From Bradyrhizobium sp. AS23.2 (GTDB lineage Bacteria > Pseudomonadota > Alphaproteobacteria > Rhizobiales > Xanthobacteraceae): 64,000 bases of DNA. The stretch spans positions 1-64,000 of the forward strand of contig NZ_LGHM01000054.1 of the NCBI RefSeq assembly GCF_001908185.1, read 5' to 3'. The notes under the pieces are model-generated. The model searched no databases. It was given only the letters and a program-made list of their open reading frames with translations, and was not told where the DNA came from. Below, piece by piece: positions 8,926-18,428 of this stretch. The translations under genes and the position numbers were made by a program. The stretch's first letter is position 1, and every line of letters starts with the position of its first letter.

Positions 8926-10043
8926 GATTGCGGCCTTCCCGCCAATTTCGCAACATGACCGCCCACGCTTGCCTTCCGAAGCTTCAGGCTGATGCGGAAC
9001 CGGTCTCTTCGCTCGTTGGCGTCGGGTGTGATCGGCCCGACAAGAGTAGCACCGGTAAAGAGGCGGGAGCCGTCCAGAACCCGCACGAGTCGGGCGGCAT
9101 CGGTCGACAACCCGGACATAGTGACAGTCCCCGCGGCGATCCGAACTTCCGTCAAGAACGTGTGGTCCGGAATGACCCGAGACAGCTCATCCCAAACCGC
9201 GAGGCTGCCTGGCCCGGCCTTGAGCGCGGCGAGACGAAGGGCAGATCCTGCTCCCTGCCGCCCGATTTGAACGCCCTGCTTTGCTTCGTAGAGCTCGTCC
9301 TCAAGTCCGGCCGCTCGACTTGACTGCCACCACTCGAACCCAAGCAGCCCCATGATGGTGGCGGTTAATAGAGCGACTGCAAGGATGCGGGTCGTGCGCA
9401 AGACCCAGGGGGGCTCATCGTGCTGGCTTTCGCCAAGCGGAACAACAACGATTGGCGCACCAGTCGTCGGCTTTGCCGCAATGAAGTCGATTTCTGACGT
9501 CTGCAAGCCCAACCGGGCGATTTCCGTCTCGGCCCGATCCTTCGGGATGATCCAGTGCCGAAAGTCCACCACCTCCCCATTCGACGGTGGTCCTAGCGGC
9601 GTCACGCCATGCCAAATATCGGAAAGCTGGAATGGAGTGCGGTGAACGACCTCCTGCGCGAGAATTCGCTTTAGCGCATCCAATTCCGATCGAGGCAGCT
9701 TGAACTCGCGCTGAAGAAAGAGATCTGCCTCCAATGCAACACCGATCCGCACGGCATCACGCTCGCAACCCGTCTGCGCGAACCAATCAGCAATCTGCGT
9801 CAGGCCAACACGACCCGCCTCAAAGCGGCGCTCCTGCACGCCTGAGGGAGCCGTCAGATGACAAACCACGGTATCGTTGTCGTTCCAGATGAAGAGGCGT
9901 GTTTCGCTTCGAGCCTGCAGTACATGACGCCAAGCTTTCGGCGAACACTCACGCAGTTCGTTCACCCACCAACGAGAGAATTGTCGCCACGCTTGCGCGA
10001 GCGCGCGCGGGCTCTGAAACCTTGTCACCGAGACGTCGGTCAT
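8922..10043 (-). CDS. gspL: Type II secretion platform protein GspL-like
   Basis: 373 aa. The N-terminal actin-like cytoplasmic domain (to about residue 215) contains LFLQREFKLPRSELDALKRI and HRTPFQLSDIWHGV, typical of GspL/PilM-like proteins. A membrane helix follows (ILAVALLTATIMGLLGFEWW, about 222-241), then a PilN-like periplasmic domain (DELSRVIPDHTFLTEVRI, LVGPITPDANERRDRFRISL). GspL binds the GspE ATPase to the inner membrane. An 83-base gap separates it from gspJ, the largest spacing in the operon. Confidence 0.85.
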   Translation of the reverse strand: MTDVSVTRFQSPRALAQAWRQFSRWWVNELRECSPKAWRHVLQARSETRLFIWNDNDTVVCHLTAPSGVQERRFEAGRVGLTQIADWFAQTGCERDAVRIGVALEADLFLQREFKLPRSELDALKRILAQEVVHRTPFQLSDIWHGVTPLGPPSNGEVVDFRHWIIPKDRAETEIARLGLQTSEIDFIAAKPTTGAPIVVVPLGESQHDEPPWVLRTTRILAVALLTATIMGLLGFEWWQSSRAAGLEDELYEAKQGVQIGRQGAGSALRLAALKAGPGSLAVWDELSRVIPDHTFLTEVRIAAGTVTMSGLSTDAARLVRVLDGSRLFTGATLVGPITPDANERRDRFRISLKLRKASVGGHVAKLAGRPQS

Positions 10044-10126
10044 CGGCCTGTTTTCCCTGCAAATCCGAACATCGATCCAGCAATCATATTTACTAATTGT
10101 TTAAGGGACGTAACGCGGGCTGCGGC

Positions 10127-10774
10127 TCACGAGCCTCCGGACGATCCTTCGTTACGAAGCGCCACGGTCATCGCCGGACCATTCCGCCCCGCATCCTCGA
10201 AATTGAAGCTCACCTCGACCAAGGTCGGTAGCCGCTCCGACTTGATCCAGTCGTTGCGCCATATCTGTTCACCCTTCGCGCCGGAGACCCCAAAGTATCG
10301 GAAGCGAACGTCACGCAAGCCTCTCAGCACGGCGGTCGAAGAAGCCGGCGATTTCCGGCCGCCAACCTCTTTCAACGATCCAAAGACCTCGACAATCAAG
10401 TCATCATTCCGACGACGAATGCGGACATCCTGCAGGCCGCCTTGCAATGTGCGACCTTCGCTGAGCGCCACAAAGCGCAATTCTTCACGTTGTCCTTCAA
10501 ACAGAAGCCCCCCGGCCTGCTGTGCACTGGTCACGGGCATGGCAGAAGCGATGAAGCCGCGGAGGCTCTCCACGGCAGCGTTGGTCTCCATTTCTCGACT
10601 GTTTCGCCGATCCGCGTCAAATGCGCGAATAGCGGTAGACAGTCCCCCAACGATAAAGCTTGTCAGAATTGTCAAAATGGCCAGCGAAACCAGAAGCTCG
10701 ATCAAGGTGAGCCCGTGCTCGCACTTGCGACCAGAGGGTCTGCGAAGCCTGCGACGCGGCCGATGTTTGGTCAC
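10127..10774 (-). CDS. gspJ: Minor pseudopilin GspJ
   Basis: 215-aa minor pseudopilin. Prepilin cleavage site EHG|LTLIELLVSLAILTILT with Glu at mature position 5, then the GspJ-type globular domain (LRFVALSEGRTLQGGLQDVR, VLRGLRDVRFRYFG). GspI, J and K form the pseudopilus tip (family knowledge). A GTG at 10774 is chosen as start because it overlaps the gspI stop (GTGA) and leaves a basic leader; the frame stays open further upstream, but only in gspI-coding DNA. Confidence 0.88.
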   Translation of the reverse strand: MTKHRPRRRLRRPSGRKCEHGLTLIELLVSLAILTILTSFIVGGLSTAIRAFDADRRNSREMETNAAVESLRGFIASAMPVTSAQQAGGLLFEGQREELRFVALSEGRTLQGGLQDVRIRRRNDDLIVEVFGSLKEVGGRKSPASSTAVLRGLRDVRFRYFGVSGAKGEQIWRNDWIKSERLPTLVEVSFNFEDAGRNGPAMTVALRNEGSSGGS

Positions 10775-11217
10775 TGCGCGGCTCCTCGGACGAGCTTGAG
10801 AGCGGCCAGCCTCGTCTCCAACCCCGCATCGTCCTGCACGACGACCTCTACCCACGACGGCACGAGCGATGCACCTTGCGGAGCCGCTCCATCCTGCGGC
10901 CTGCTCTTTCCGAGTTCGACGGACGTCACTGTCTCCCGCCATCGGTATCGCCCGATACGTCCCTCGCGACTGCCGGTCTTCAACGGGCCGCCCCGGCCAG
11001 CTGCTTCGAGCCTGGATTCGGCAATATGGTCGAGAGCGTGCTTGTTGTGCACCTTGGCGTCGGCACGCAAAGCCGTCGCAATTCCCACCGCCAAGGTGCC
11101 GAGACCGACGGCAAGCACCACAAAGGCGATAAGCACTTCGATCAAGGTGAAGCCGCGCTGAGCCACAACGCGGCTACCGCGAGCAGACGATCTGTTCGGC
11201 AAATCGCTAGCCGGCAT
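10771..11217 (-). CDS. gspI: Minor pseudopilin GspI
   Basis: 148 aa. Prepilin motif QRG|FTLIEVLIAFVVLAVGL after a basic leader of about 22 residues, then AKVHNKHALDHIAESRLEA and a RYRWRETVTSVE strand as in GspI. The ATG at 11217 shares one base with the gspH stop (TGATG). Partner of GspJ/GspK at the pseudopilus tip. Confidence 0.88.
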   Translation of the reverse strand: MPASDLPNRSSARGSRVVAQRGFTLIEVLIAFVVLAVGLGTLAVGIATALRADAKVHNKHALDHIAESRLEAAGRGGPLKTGSREGRIGRYRWRETVTSVELGKSRPQDGAAPQGASLVPSWVEVVVQDDAGLETRLAALKLVRGAAQ

Positions 11218-11654
11218 CACTCTATCCTCGGTTCGCCAGTGAACCAATTGACCACGATACGCTCCTTGCGACCGCGATAAGTGAGCAGGATTTCTCCACC
11301 GCTAGAGCGACCATCCGGGTAGAACCGTACGCCGCCAACTTCGCCGCGCCGCTCAGCTGCCGCAACAGTCAGGGATACCTCCATGCCATCCGGCAATTCA
11401 CGCATCGCGTTGGCGACGCCAAAGCGCCCGTTCTGCGTATCCACGCCGACCACAATTTCAGCATTGCGAGCGCGAGCGCGACTGCGCGCCAGCTGGAGAC
11501 TTGCTGCAATCGATCTTGCCTCGGCATTGACCCGCGCGGCCGCCGTTCTTGGCTTGGCTGCCAGGACAGCCGCCGAGACCAGCGCCATGATCGAAAGCAC
11601 GACGAGTGTTTCGATCAACGAGAAGCCCGCCGACTTGGAAGCGCGCCGTCTCAT
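11217..11654 (-). CDS. gspH: Minor pseudopilin GspH
   Basis: 145 aa. Very short leader, cleavage at SAG|FSLIETLVVLSIMALVS, and the GspH globular part: LQLARSRARARNAEIVVGVD (typical QLARSRAI-like helix), then GGVRFYPDGRSSGGEILL and an RIVVNWFTGEPRI end. This is a canonical GspH, the first minor pseudopilin after gspF. The start overlaps the gspF stop by four bases. Confidence 0.9.
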   Translation of the reverse strand: MRRRASKSAGFSLIETLVVLSIMALVSAAVLAAKPRTAAARVNAEARSIAASLQLARSRARARNAEIVVGVDTQNGRFGVANAMRELPDGMEVSLTVAAAERRGEVGGVRFYPDGRSSGGEILLTYRGRKERIVVNWFTGEPRIE

Positions 11655-12898
11655 TGATAGGCCAAATTGTTGATGGACAGGACCGCGCTCATCACCTGAA
11701 GAATCAAGGCGCCAACAAGTCCCCCGATCCCGACCGTAAGAAGTGGGGTGAGAAGCCCGACGAGCTGCTCGATCCTGCCCTGAACCTCGTTTTCCAGATT
11801 AGAGGCGACCCGAACCAGCATCTTTGCAAGCTGTCCGGTCTCCTCGCCCACCGCAATAAGTCGTATCATCGCCGGCGGAAGCAAGCTCATGCCTTCGAGC
11901 ACTTGGCTCAGCGCCCTGCCCTCTGGCACCCGGCTGATTGCCTCGCTGTAGCGAGACCTCAAATATCGATTCCCCACCAAAGAGCGAGCCGTTTGCAGCG
12001 CGACCATGAGCGGTACTCTGGCCTCGACAAGGCTTCCTGCCGAGCGAGCAAACTGGCTCGCCTCGCGGCGCTGAACGAGAGCCCCAATGACGGGTAGGCG
12101 ACATTTGAGATGATCGAGCTTCTTCATCGTTGCTTCGTCGCTCGCTATCCTGCGATAGGCAATCACACCAACGACCAGTACGATGACGCTCCAAAGCAGC
12201 ATCCTGGGCCAGCTATCCGGCAGATCAGCAAGCGCCGCCAGAATGCCGGGTAGAGGCAGGCCTGCATCGGAAAAAATCGGCGTAAGATTTGGGATGAGCA
12301 CGAAGACGATGACGCCAATCGACATCAACGACATCATCAGTAGAATGGCGGGATAGACGAGAGATCCACGAATTTTGTTTCTGATCTCGACCCGCCGGGC
12401 CAGCATCTCCCCAATCTGAATAAGCGCCTGCGCGGTCTGGCCTCCAGCTTCCCCGCCGGCTAGGATCGCAACGTAATCGGCCGGGAAGATGTTGGGTCTC
12501 CGGGCCATGGCCTCAGAGAGCTGCAGGCCGGCCAGAATATCCTTGAGCAGTCCATTCGCAAGAGCGATCCGCCTGGGTGACGCGCCGGCGCCGGCGAGCA
12601 CTCGAAACGACGCGTCGACGGGAACGCCAGAGCTGACGAGCGAGGCAAGTTCGGTCGTAAACGCAGACAGCTCCTTCAGCCCGACGCGCGCTGACCCCGA
12701 CCAACGTAAGCCACGCACGCTCCGCTCGGCCGGGCGCGCGACCGACAGCGCGTTGCTCTCGGAGCAGAGTACGGTCTCCACCGGCGTAAGGCCGGAGCCA
12801 TAGAGTGCCTCAATTGCCCCATCGAGCTCTTCGGCAACGATCGTGCCCGAAGTCACGACGCCTTGCTTGGTATAAGCGCGATACTGGAACGTGGACAC
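11651..12898 (-). CDS. gspF: Type II secretion inner-membrane protein GspF
   Basis: 415-aa polytopic platform protein with two T2SF domains (about residues 75-200 and 280-400) and three membrane helices (for example LLMMSLMSIGVIVFVLIPNL and LLTPLLTVGIGGLVGALIL). Motifs include FTTELASLVSSGVPVD, ILAGGEAGGQ in the first domain and AVGEETGQLAKML in the second, all canonical for GspF/PilC. The gene lies 11 bases after gspE. Confidence 0.95.
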   Translation of the reverse strand: MSTFQYRAYTKQGVVTSGTIVAEELDGAIEALYGSGLTPVETVLCSESNALSVARPAERSVRGLRWSGSARVGLKELSAFTTELASLVSSGVPVDASFRVLAGAGASPRRIALANGLLKDILAGLQLSEAMARRPNIFPADYVAILAGGEAGGQTAQALIQIGEMLARRVEIRNKIRGSLVYPAILLMMSLMSIGVIVFVLIPNLTPIFSDAGLPLPGILAALADLPDSWPRMLLWSVIVLVVGVIAYRRIASDEATMKKLDHLKCRLPVIGALVQRREASQFARSAGSLVEARVPLMVALQTARSLVGNRYLRSRYSEAISRVPEGRALSQVLEGMSLLPPAMIRLIAVGEETGQLAKMLVRVASNLENEVQGRIEQLVGLLTPLLTVGIGGLVGALILQVMSAVLSINNLAYQ

Positions 12899-12909
12899 AC
12901 GATGCTCCC

Positions 12910-14731
12910 TTAGCTCGATCGCGCGACTCTGAGCACCTCCTCAATCGTCGTCTCACCCATCGAGACTTTGATGAGGCCGGCCTCATAGAGAGTGTGGAAG
13001 CCCGCATCTCGCGCGAGCGAGATCATGGTCCGCTGGTCGTCACTTCGCCTGCCAACTACCTCCCGCATGTCGTCATCGATGACGAGAAGTTCGGCAATAC
13101 TGGTCCGTCCGAGATAACCGGTGCCATGACAGGCGTCGCAACCAGCCGCCTCTCGAGCCCCCGACCAATCGATCGCAAGGCCGTCTGGAACGGGCCATCG
13201 CAGTCGCGACGTCGCCTCGGCGCGATAGGCAGCCGGACGCGCGCAGTGCGGACATAGTCTACGCACAAGACGCTGGGCCATCACACCAGTAAGCGTCGAG
13301 GCAAGCAGGTAACGCTCGATACCAATGTCAATCAGGCGTGTGATTGCGGCGACGGCGCTGTTGGTGTGGAGCGTCGAGAAGACCAGATGCCCCGTTAGCG
13401 AGGCCTGAACAGCGATGCGCGCCGTCTCCAGATCGCGAATCTCACCGACCATGATGATGTCCGGATCCTGACGCAGGATCGAACGAAGCGCCGCTGGGAA
13501 GTCCAAACCAATCTGTGGCTGCACCTGGATCTGGTTGATGCCACCGAGCTGGTATTCGATTGGATCTTCAACGGTAAAGAGCTTCAGTTCAGGGCGGTTA
13601 AGCTCCTTCAGCGCGGTGTATAGTGTCGTTGTCTTGCCACTTCCCGTTGGGCCGGTAACCAGAATGATGCCGCTCGGCAACGACATCAACCGACGCAGTC
13701 CAGCCTGGATTTCTCGATCGAGACCGAGCTTTGAAAAAATCGAGTTCGACCCTGGAGCGATCGAGAATTCTCAGGACAAGGCTCTCGCCGAATGCGGTCG
13801 GCAGCGTCGACACGCGCACATCTATTTCGGTCCCGCGGACGGCCGTCTTGATGCGCCCGTCTTGCGGCAGGCGACGCTCGGCTATATCCAGCTTGGCCAT
13901 GATCTTGATGCGCGTCGTCAGCGCAGCCTTGAGCGTCGAGGGCACGACGCGCTCCTGCTGTAGAAATCCATCAAGCCTGAATCGGACCAGAACTGTGTCG
14001 CGCCCCGGCTCTATGTGAACGTCAGACGCGCCACGCTCGACCGCACCCGCGATGATCTGGTTCACCAAGCGTATGATCGGCGCTTCATTGGCGATATCGC
14101 GCAGGCGCTCGACGTCGATTTCATTTCCATCGGCCACACCAACTGCAATCGCGCCCTGATCGTCACCGCCAGCATGATGACCCGTATCCTGGTAAAGCTT
14201 GCGAAAGGCACGCTCGATGTCGGCAGGGGCAATCACCGCGAGCTCGACAGGCCAGCCAAGCATATAGCCGATCGCCTTGTGCGCCTCCTCGTCGAAAGGA
14301 TCCACGGTTGCAAGCAGCAGAGATCTGTCGGACGTCGATATCGGCAGTGTACGACTGGCTTTAAGGAAGGGTAGCTTCAGCCGATCAGCCAACACGGGCT
14401 GCGGCGGAACGTCGGACGGCCGTATGACCTTGAGCCCACAATAAGCGGCATAGGCGCCGCAAAGATCCGCTTCCGAAAGCAGCCCCAGCTTCACCATGAC
14501 GGTGTCCAGGCGCTCGCCGGCGGCTTCCGAGGCACGCCTGGCCCTGGCAACCGCTCCAAGATCGACGAGGCCTTCGCTCACCAGAAGCCCGGAGAACGCA
14601 TCGGCAAACCCCTCCTCCTTCGGCGTCACGACCTTGGCCATGGCCGCCGTCGGCGGTTCCTCGCGTGTCAACGTCTGTGCATTGGCGAGCATCGGCTTTC
14701 GAAGGTCCTGACATCGAATGAGGACCGTCAT
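12910..14731 (-). pseudogene. gspE: Type II secretion ATPase gspE, split by one frameshift
   Basis: Hexameric secretion ATPase. The upstream frame (14731 to 13598) encodes the N-terminal GspE/MshEN-type domain, the linker and NTD up to [17 protein letters not shown]. The downstream frame (to 12910) encodes Walker A (GPTGSGKTT), the Asp-box region, Walker B ([15 protein letters not shown]), the His box ([12 protein letters not shown]) and the CPHC...CDAC zinc site. The two halves join perfectly if one T is removed from TTTTTT at 13734-13739: [15 protein letters not shown] replaces [14 protein letters not shown]. No residues are missing. As written, the C-terminal ATPase core is not made from the main start; an ATG inside it could make a 259-aa fragment. 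The cause may be a real mutation, a sequencing error or slippage. Confidence 0.9.
13734..13739 (-). other. Homopolymer frameshift site in gspE
   Basis: Six consecutive T on the coding strand (A on the plus strand), context CTCGATTTTTTCAAAGC. Five T would restore a full-length GspE of roughly 600 residues. Confidence 0.85.
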
Positions 14732-14838
14732 ACTAGGACGATTTTATTAATTAAGGCTTTTCATAATTTATTTGCCATTTTCGTTTACCAACTGGCAAAC
14801 GATACGGCGAATGAGGCCAACCCTTGCAAGCACGATCC
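14732..14838. promoter_or_regulatory. Divergent gspE/gspK promoter region with inverted repeat
   Basis: 107 AT-rich bases between the divergent gspE and gspK genes. A perfect inverted repeat, TTTGCCA (14771-14777) and TGGCAAA (14793-14799) with a 15-base spacer, is a plausible operator for coordinate control of both directions. Confidence 0.5.
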
Positions 14839-15741
14839 ATGTCGATTGCGCCTGCACGCCGCCGCATGGGAGCTCGCAGTAACTCGGATAGGCCTCTACT
14901 CGGCTCCCATGGTCGGCGCGGCTTCGCATTGATTACAGTGATCTGGGGACTTGGCCTGCTCACGTTGCTCGGCGCAGCCGTGATCGTGGGCGCTCGCTAT
15001 CGCGCCAGATCCGCGCTGGCGGACGGCTTGGTGCTTTCATCGGCTGCCGCTGCGGAAAGCGCGGTCAATTTGGCTATCGCAACCATCCTCTCGCCAACGC
15101 AGAATACGAGCTTTCCAAAGCGCTGCCGAATGCCTGGAGGCGAACAGGCAGAAATCGTCGTTGAGGAGGAGGTCGGCAAGATTGACATCAACGCCGCAAA
15201 TCTTGCCACTCTTGAGCGCTTCTTCGCCGGGCTCGCACAAGACAAGCCGCTCGGAAGCAAGATCGCGCAGAACGTCGTCAATTTCCGAAAGCCGCTGCAG
15301 CGCCGAGAGAACAGTAATCAGACGGCACCAACGAATGCGGCGAACGAAATCAAGATTTCCGGCTTTTCGACTATCCTGGAGCTGGACCAGGTCGAGGGGA
15401 TATCGCCTGCGTTGCTGCGCTCCGCAATCCGCTACACGACCACACTCTCAGGTCGGGTCGAGCCCGCACCGGAGGCAATGACGCCGACCTTGCGTCTGCT
15501 GATGGGCCTCGATCCGGGCCGAGGAGAGCGCAGGCGTCCGACCCTGCCGGGGCACTTCACTATCCGGGCCGACGTCCGCGCGACCGACGGCTCACGATAT
15601 ATTCGGGAAGCTCTCGTGTCATTTGGAGCATCCTCCGGACTACCCTATACTATCCGCGAGTGGCGTCGTGGCGACATCGTTGGCAGTTCCGCAAACTCAC
15701 CCCCGACCGGCGACCCGGCACAGGCTTGCTTCAAGCTATAG
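14839..15741 (+). CDS. gspK: Minor pseudopilin GspK
   Basis: 300 aa. Prepilin-like site RRG|FALITVIWGLGLLTLLG; as usual for GspK, position 5 is Thr, not Glu. The large globular insert carries helix-hairpin motifs (IDINAANLATLERFFAGLAQ and STILELDQVEGISPALLRSA) and the C-terminal strands of the family. GspK caps the pseudopilus tip with I and J. The ATG at 14839 is preferred to an upstream TTG at 14824. It is transcribed away from the rest of the operon, which is unusual, as gspK normally follows gspJ. Confidence 0.88.
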   Translation: MSIAPARRRMGARSNSDRPLLGSHGRRGFALITVIWGLGLLTLLGAAVIVGARYRARSALADGLVLSSAAAAESAVNLAIATILSPTQNTSFPKRCRMPGGEQAEIVVEEEVGKIDINAANLATLERFFAGLAQDKPLGSKIAQNVVNFRKPLQRRENSNQTAPTNAANEIKISGFSTILELDQVEGISPALLRSAIRYTTTLSGRVEPAPEAMTPTLRLLMGLDPGRGERRRPTLPGHFTIRADVRATDGSRYIREALVSFGASSGLPYTIREWRRGDIVGSSANSPPTGDPAQACFKL

Positions 15742-15759
15742 GGCCGGGTGGGAGGCCTA

Positions 15760-16191
15760 TCACCCCTTTGATCGAAGAACGGTCTGAGGCCTCGAATTTC
15801 TCGCCGACTCTTCCAATCGCTCCCTTTCCTCGACGACGGCCGGACCCGGCTCGAGCACTGTACATCCCTTCGTACGCTGAAGATCCGTCAGAGCATCCAG
15901 TCGTCGACGTTCGTCCATTAACTGCTTAGGCGCATCGAGCGGAAATCGATCGGAATCGTAGCCTGCCAAGGATCCGGCCGCGAGCCAATATTCGAGGCGA
16001 GCGGCGCGCTTGACCGAAAAGCGGAACGACGCGGCAATCGCATTGCAGGACATGGATTCGTCGACGGGCAGAAGCATATAGGGTGGCGGCGGATCGATCA
16101 CGTATGGCTGCTCCGTCACGCAACCAGCCAACAGAAGCGGCAACGCACAAATGCTACCCAACCAGGAGGCTGTGAAAACACGTCGCATCAC
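15760..16191 (-). CDS. Small lipoprotein overlapping gspD (possible pilotin-like partner)
   Basis: 143-aa predicted lipoprotein: basic start, hydrophobic segment and lipobox LLAGC (Cys24). The mature part begins with a Pro-rich linker (VIDPPPPYMLLPVD), then a helical domain (SCNAIAASFRFSVKRAARLE) and a charged tail. The start overlaps the gspD stop by four bases (ATGA), so it is co-translated with the secretin. That suggests a role in secretin targeting or assembly like a pilotin, but no resemblance to GspS/AspS sequences is visible; the role is inference. It converges with gspK. Confidence 0.72.
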   Translation of the reverse strand: MMRRVFTASWLGSICALPLLLAGCVTEQPYVIDPPPPYMLLPVDESMSCNAIAASFRFSVKRAARLEYWLAAGSLAGYDSDRFPLDAPKQLMDERRRLDALTDLQRTKGCTVLEPGPAVVEERERLEESARNSRPQTVLRSKG

Positions 16192-18428
16192 GGCGTCACC
16201 AGGCGCTGAGCGGTATTGAATGGCGTCCGCTGACGTGTCGAAGTGTGCGGCATATAGACGTTCATCTTGCGCCGATACTCTTCAGTGATCAGCCTGCTTT
16301 CCGTGCCATCCCGAACCACCTTCGGCGTAATCAGGATGACGAGCTCGGTCTTCTGAACCGAATCCTTCCTGTTCGCGAACACCGCTCCGATGCCGGGAAT
16401 GTCTCCGAGGATAGGTAACTGGTTGCTGCTCTTGTTGGCGCTGTCCTGGATCATTCCGCCAAGTGCCAGGACCTCACCATCACTCACAACAACCGTCGTC
16501 TTGACCTTTCGCTGCTGAATGGTGGGAGAATCGATGTTCGAGGTTGTAGTCTTTACGACACTGCTGACTTCCTGCTCGATATCGAGCTGCACGCGTCCAC
16601 TCTCGTTGATGCGCGGGGTCACCGAGAGAATCACGCCCGTATCTTGCATCGTGATGGAGTTCACGATTGCCGTCTGGGCGGTGACAGTGCTCGTCGCAGT
16701 CTGCGTCGTAATCGGAACCTGGTCGCCAATCTGAAGGCGCGCCGTCTTGTTGTCGAGCACCATCAGTGACGGCGTCGAGATAATGTTGACGTGCGTCAGA
16801 GCGTTCAGCGCGCTGAGGGTCGCAGCGATGTTTGCAGTGTTGACGGCATAGTTGAATCCGGGGAACGCGGCTGCCACGCCTCCCGTCAGAGCGTTGGAGA
16901 ATGTGGCAGTCGGGGTGCCGTTCTTGGCAAACTGCCACTGCAGTCCGAACTGGAGATTGTCGTTGAGAGATACCTCGGCGATCACGGCCTCAATCAAAAC
17001 CTGGCTGGCGACTACGTCGAGACCCTGCACGACACGCAGCACGCGCTGGTAATCGCGATCGTTTGCCATAATCAACAATGAGTTCTTGGTGTCATCGGCA
17101 ACGATCTTCATCATCGGCTCAGCACCGGGGTTCGATGCATTGCTGCTGTCGACCATATCCGCCGCCGTGCCGTCGAGATCATTGTTTGGAGAACGTGGTG
17201 CACCCAGCGGATCTGCAGTCTTCCCCAACCCGGCCTGGATGCCGGGGTCCGTAGCGCCAAAGCCGTTTGTCGGAGATTTCGTCGACTCGCTTCCGAAGGA
17301 GACTTGCTTCGTCTTTGGCGAGACATTCCGGCTCGTCGAGCGCACGACCTTCATCTCTTGCGCAAACATGGACTGTAGGATACCGGCAAGTTCGGCCGCC
17401 GTTCGGTTCTGGACTTGATAGACGTGCAGTTGCGGCTCTGTGCCGGCCGCGCGGGCATCGAGGCGTCTGATCCAGGATTGCGCGCGTGGCAGATAGCTTG
17501 GATTGGACGTGACGACAAGAATTGCACCAAGCCTCGTATTGGCGATGAAGCGCACTCTCCCCTTCAGAGGGCCTTCCTTGTCGGAAGCGAATACCGCTTT
17601 TAGTTCATCGACCATCTTCTCGGGCTGGGCAGCCTTGACGGGCACAACTGCGAAAGACATGCCCTTCATGACATCAACATCGAAGATCGAAACCGAGTCG
17701 AGCATGCTGTCGATTTCGGCTTGCGAACCCTTCAGCGCGATGATGTTGCGTGCATCGTCGGCTTGCACGATGGCTCCCTTCGGCACCATCGGCTCAAGCA
17801 CACGCGCCACTTCGGTGGCGGCCACGTATTTGAGCTGCACGATGCGAACACCGCTTCCCGTGACCGAACTGTTCGTAGCGTCGCGGACGGTGCTTACCGC
17901 TCCCGTCGCGGCCTGGTCCGCCGGAGCGATCCGATAAATGCCTCGGTTCTGCACCAACACTGCGCCGATAGGTGCAATCGCAGTCTGGAAGAGCTCGAGG
18001 GCGTCCGCTTTGGAGACTGGACTGCTGGTCTGGACAGAAACGACCCCGTCCACCCGGGGGTCGACCACATAATTGACCCCGATCAGATCGCCCAGAACCG
18101 TCTTGGCGGCCTGTTGCAGGGGGACGTTGGCAAGATTGAGGACCACATTTCCATTGGCCGCGGCGCTCGACTTCGCCGTGGCGGCCCCGATCATTCGACC
18201 GTCGCCTCCCTCAACGCTCGCAACTGCCTTGGATGAGGGTGTTGGAAGCGCTATGGCGCCCGTCGGCATCAAATCTTGAGCGTTCGCCTCCAGGGATACA
18301 GGCTGGCCGGACAGTTTGGGTTGAACGTTCAGCGTTGGGCTAACAAGTCCCGGGGCACCGCAGCCGGCGACAAGGCTTGCAAGCAGGCAAACCATAGAAC
18401 CCGTGAGAGGACCACGAGACGACGGCAA
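16188..18428 (-). CDS. gspD: Type II secretion secretin GspD
   Basis: 746-aa outer-membrane secretin with its own lipobox (LVAGC, Cys23). N0 domain (VVLNLANVPLQQAAKTVLGD ... VNYVVDPRVDGVV), then N1-N3 modules, with a Ser/Asn/Gly-rich insert at about residues 370-430 inside N3. The C-terminal secretin domain includes VLIEAVIAEVSLNDNLQFG, the THVNIISTPSLMVLDNK strand, VPITTQTAT and the gate and C-terminal region VVSDGEVLALGGMIQD ... LPILGDIPGIGAVF. The lipobox means the secretin itself may be lipidated, as in some GspD that need no pilotin. First gene of a two-gene operon with the downstream lipoprotein. Confidence 0.95.
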   Translation of the reverse strand: MPSSRGPLTGSMVCLLASLVAGCGAPGLVSPTLNVQPKLSGQPVSLEANAQDLMPTGAIALPTPSSKAVASVEGGDGRMIGAATAKSSAAANGNVVLNLANVPLQQAAKTVLGDLIGVNYVVDPRVDGVVSVQTSSPVSKADALELFQTAIAPIGAVLVQNRGIYRIAPADQAATGAVSTVRDATNSSVTGSGVRIVQLKYVAATEVARVLEPMVPKGAIVQADDARNIIALKGSQAEIDSMLDSVSIFDVDVMKGMSFAVVPVKAAQPEKMVDELKAVFASDKEGPLKGRVRFIANTRLGAILVVTSNPSYLPRAQSWIRRLDARAAGTEPQLHVYQVQNRTAAELAGILQSMFAQEMKVVRSTSRNVSPKTKQVSFGSESTKSPTNGFGATDPGIQAGLGKTADPLGAPRSPNNDLDGTAADMVDSSNASNPGAEPMMKIVADDTKNSLLIMANDRDYQRVLRVVQGLDVVASQVLIEAVIAEVSLNDNLQFGLQWQFAKNGTPTATFSNALTGGVAAAFPGFNYAVNTANIAATLSALNALTHVNIISTPSLMVLDNKTARLQIGDQVPITTQTATSTVTAQTAIVNSITMQDTGVILSVTPRINESGRVQLDIEQEVSSVVKTTTSNIDSPTIQQRKVKTTVVVSDGEVLALGGMIQDSANKSSNQLPILGDIPGIGAVFANRKDSVQKTELVILITPKVVRDGTESRLITEEYRRKMNVYMPHTSTRQRTPFNTAQRLVTP

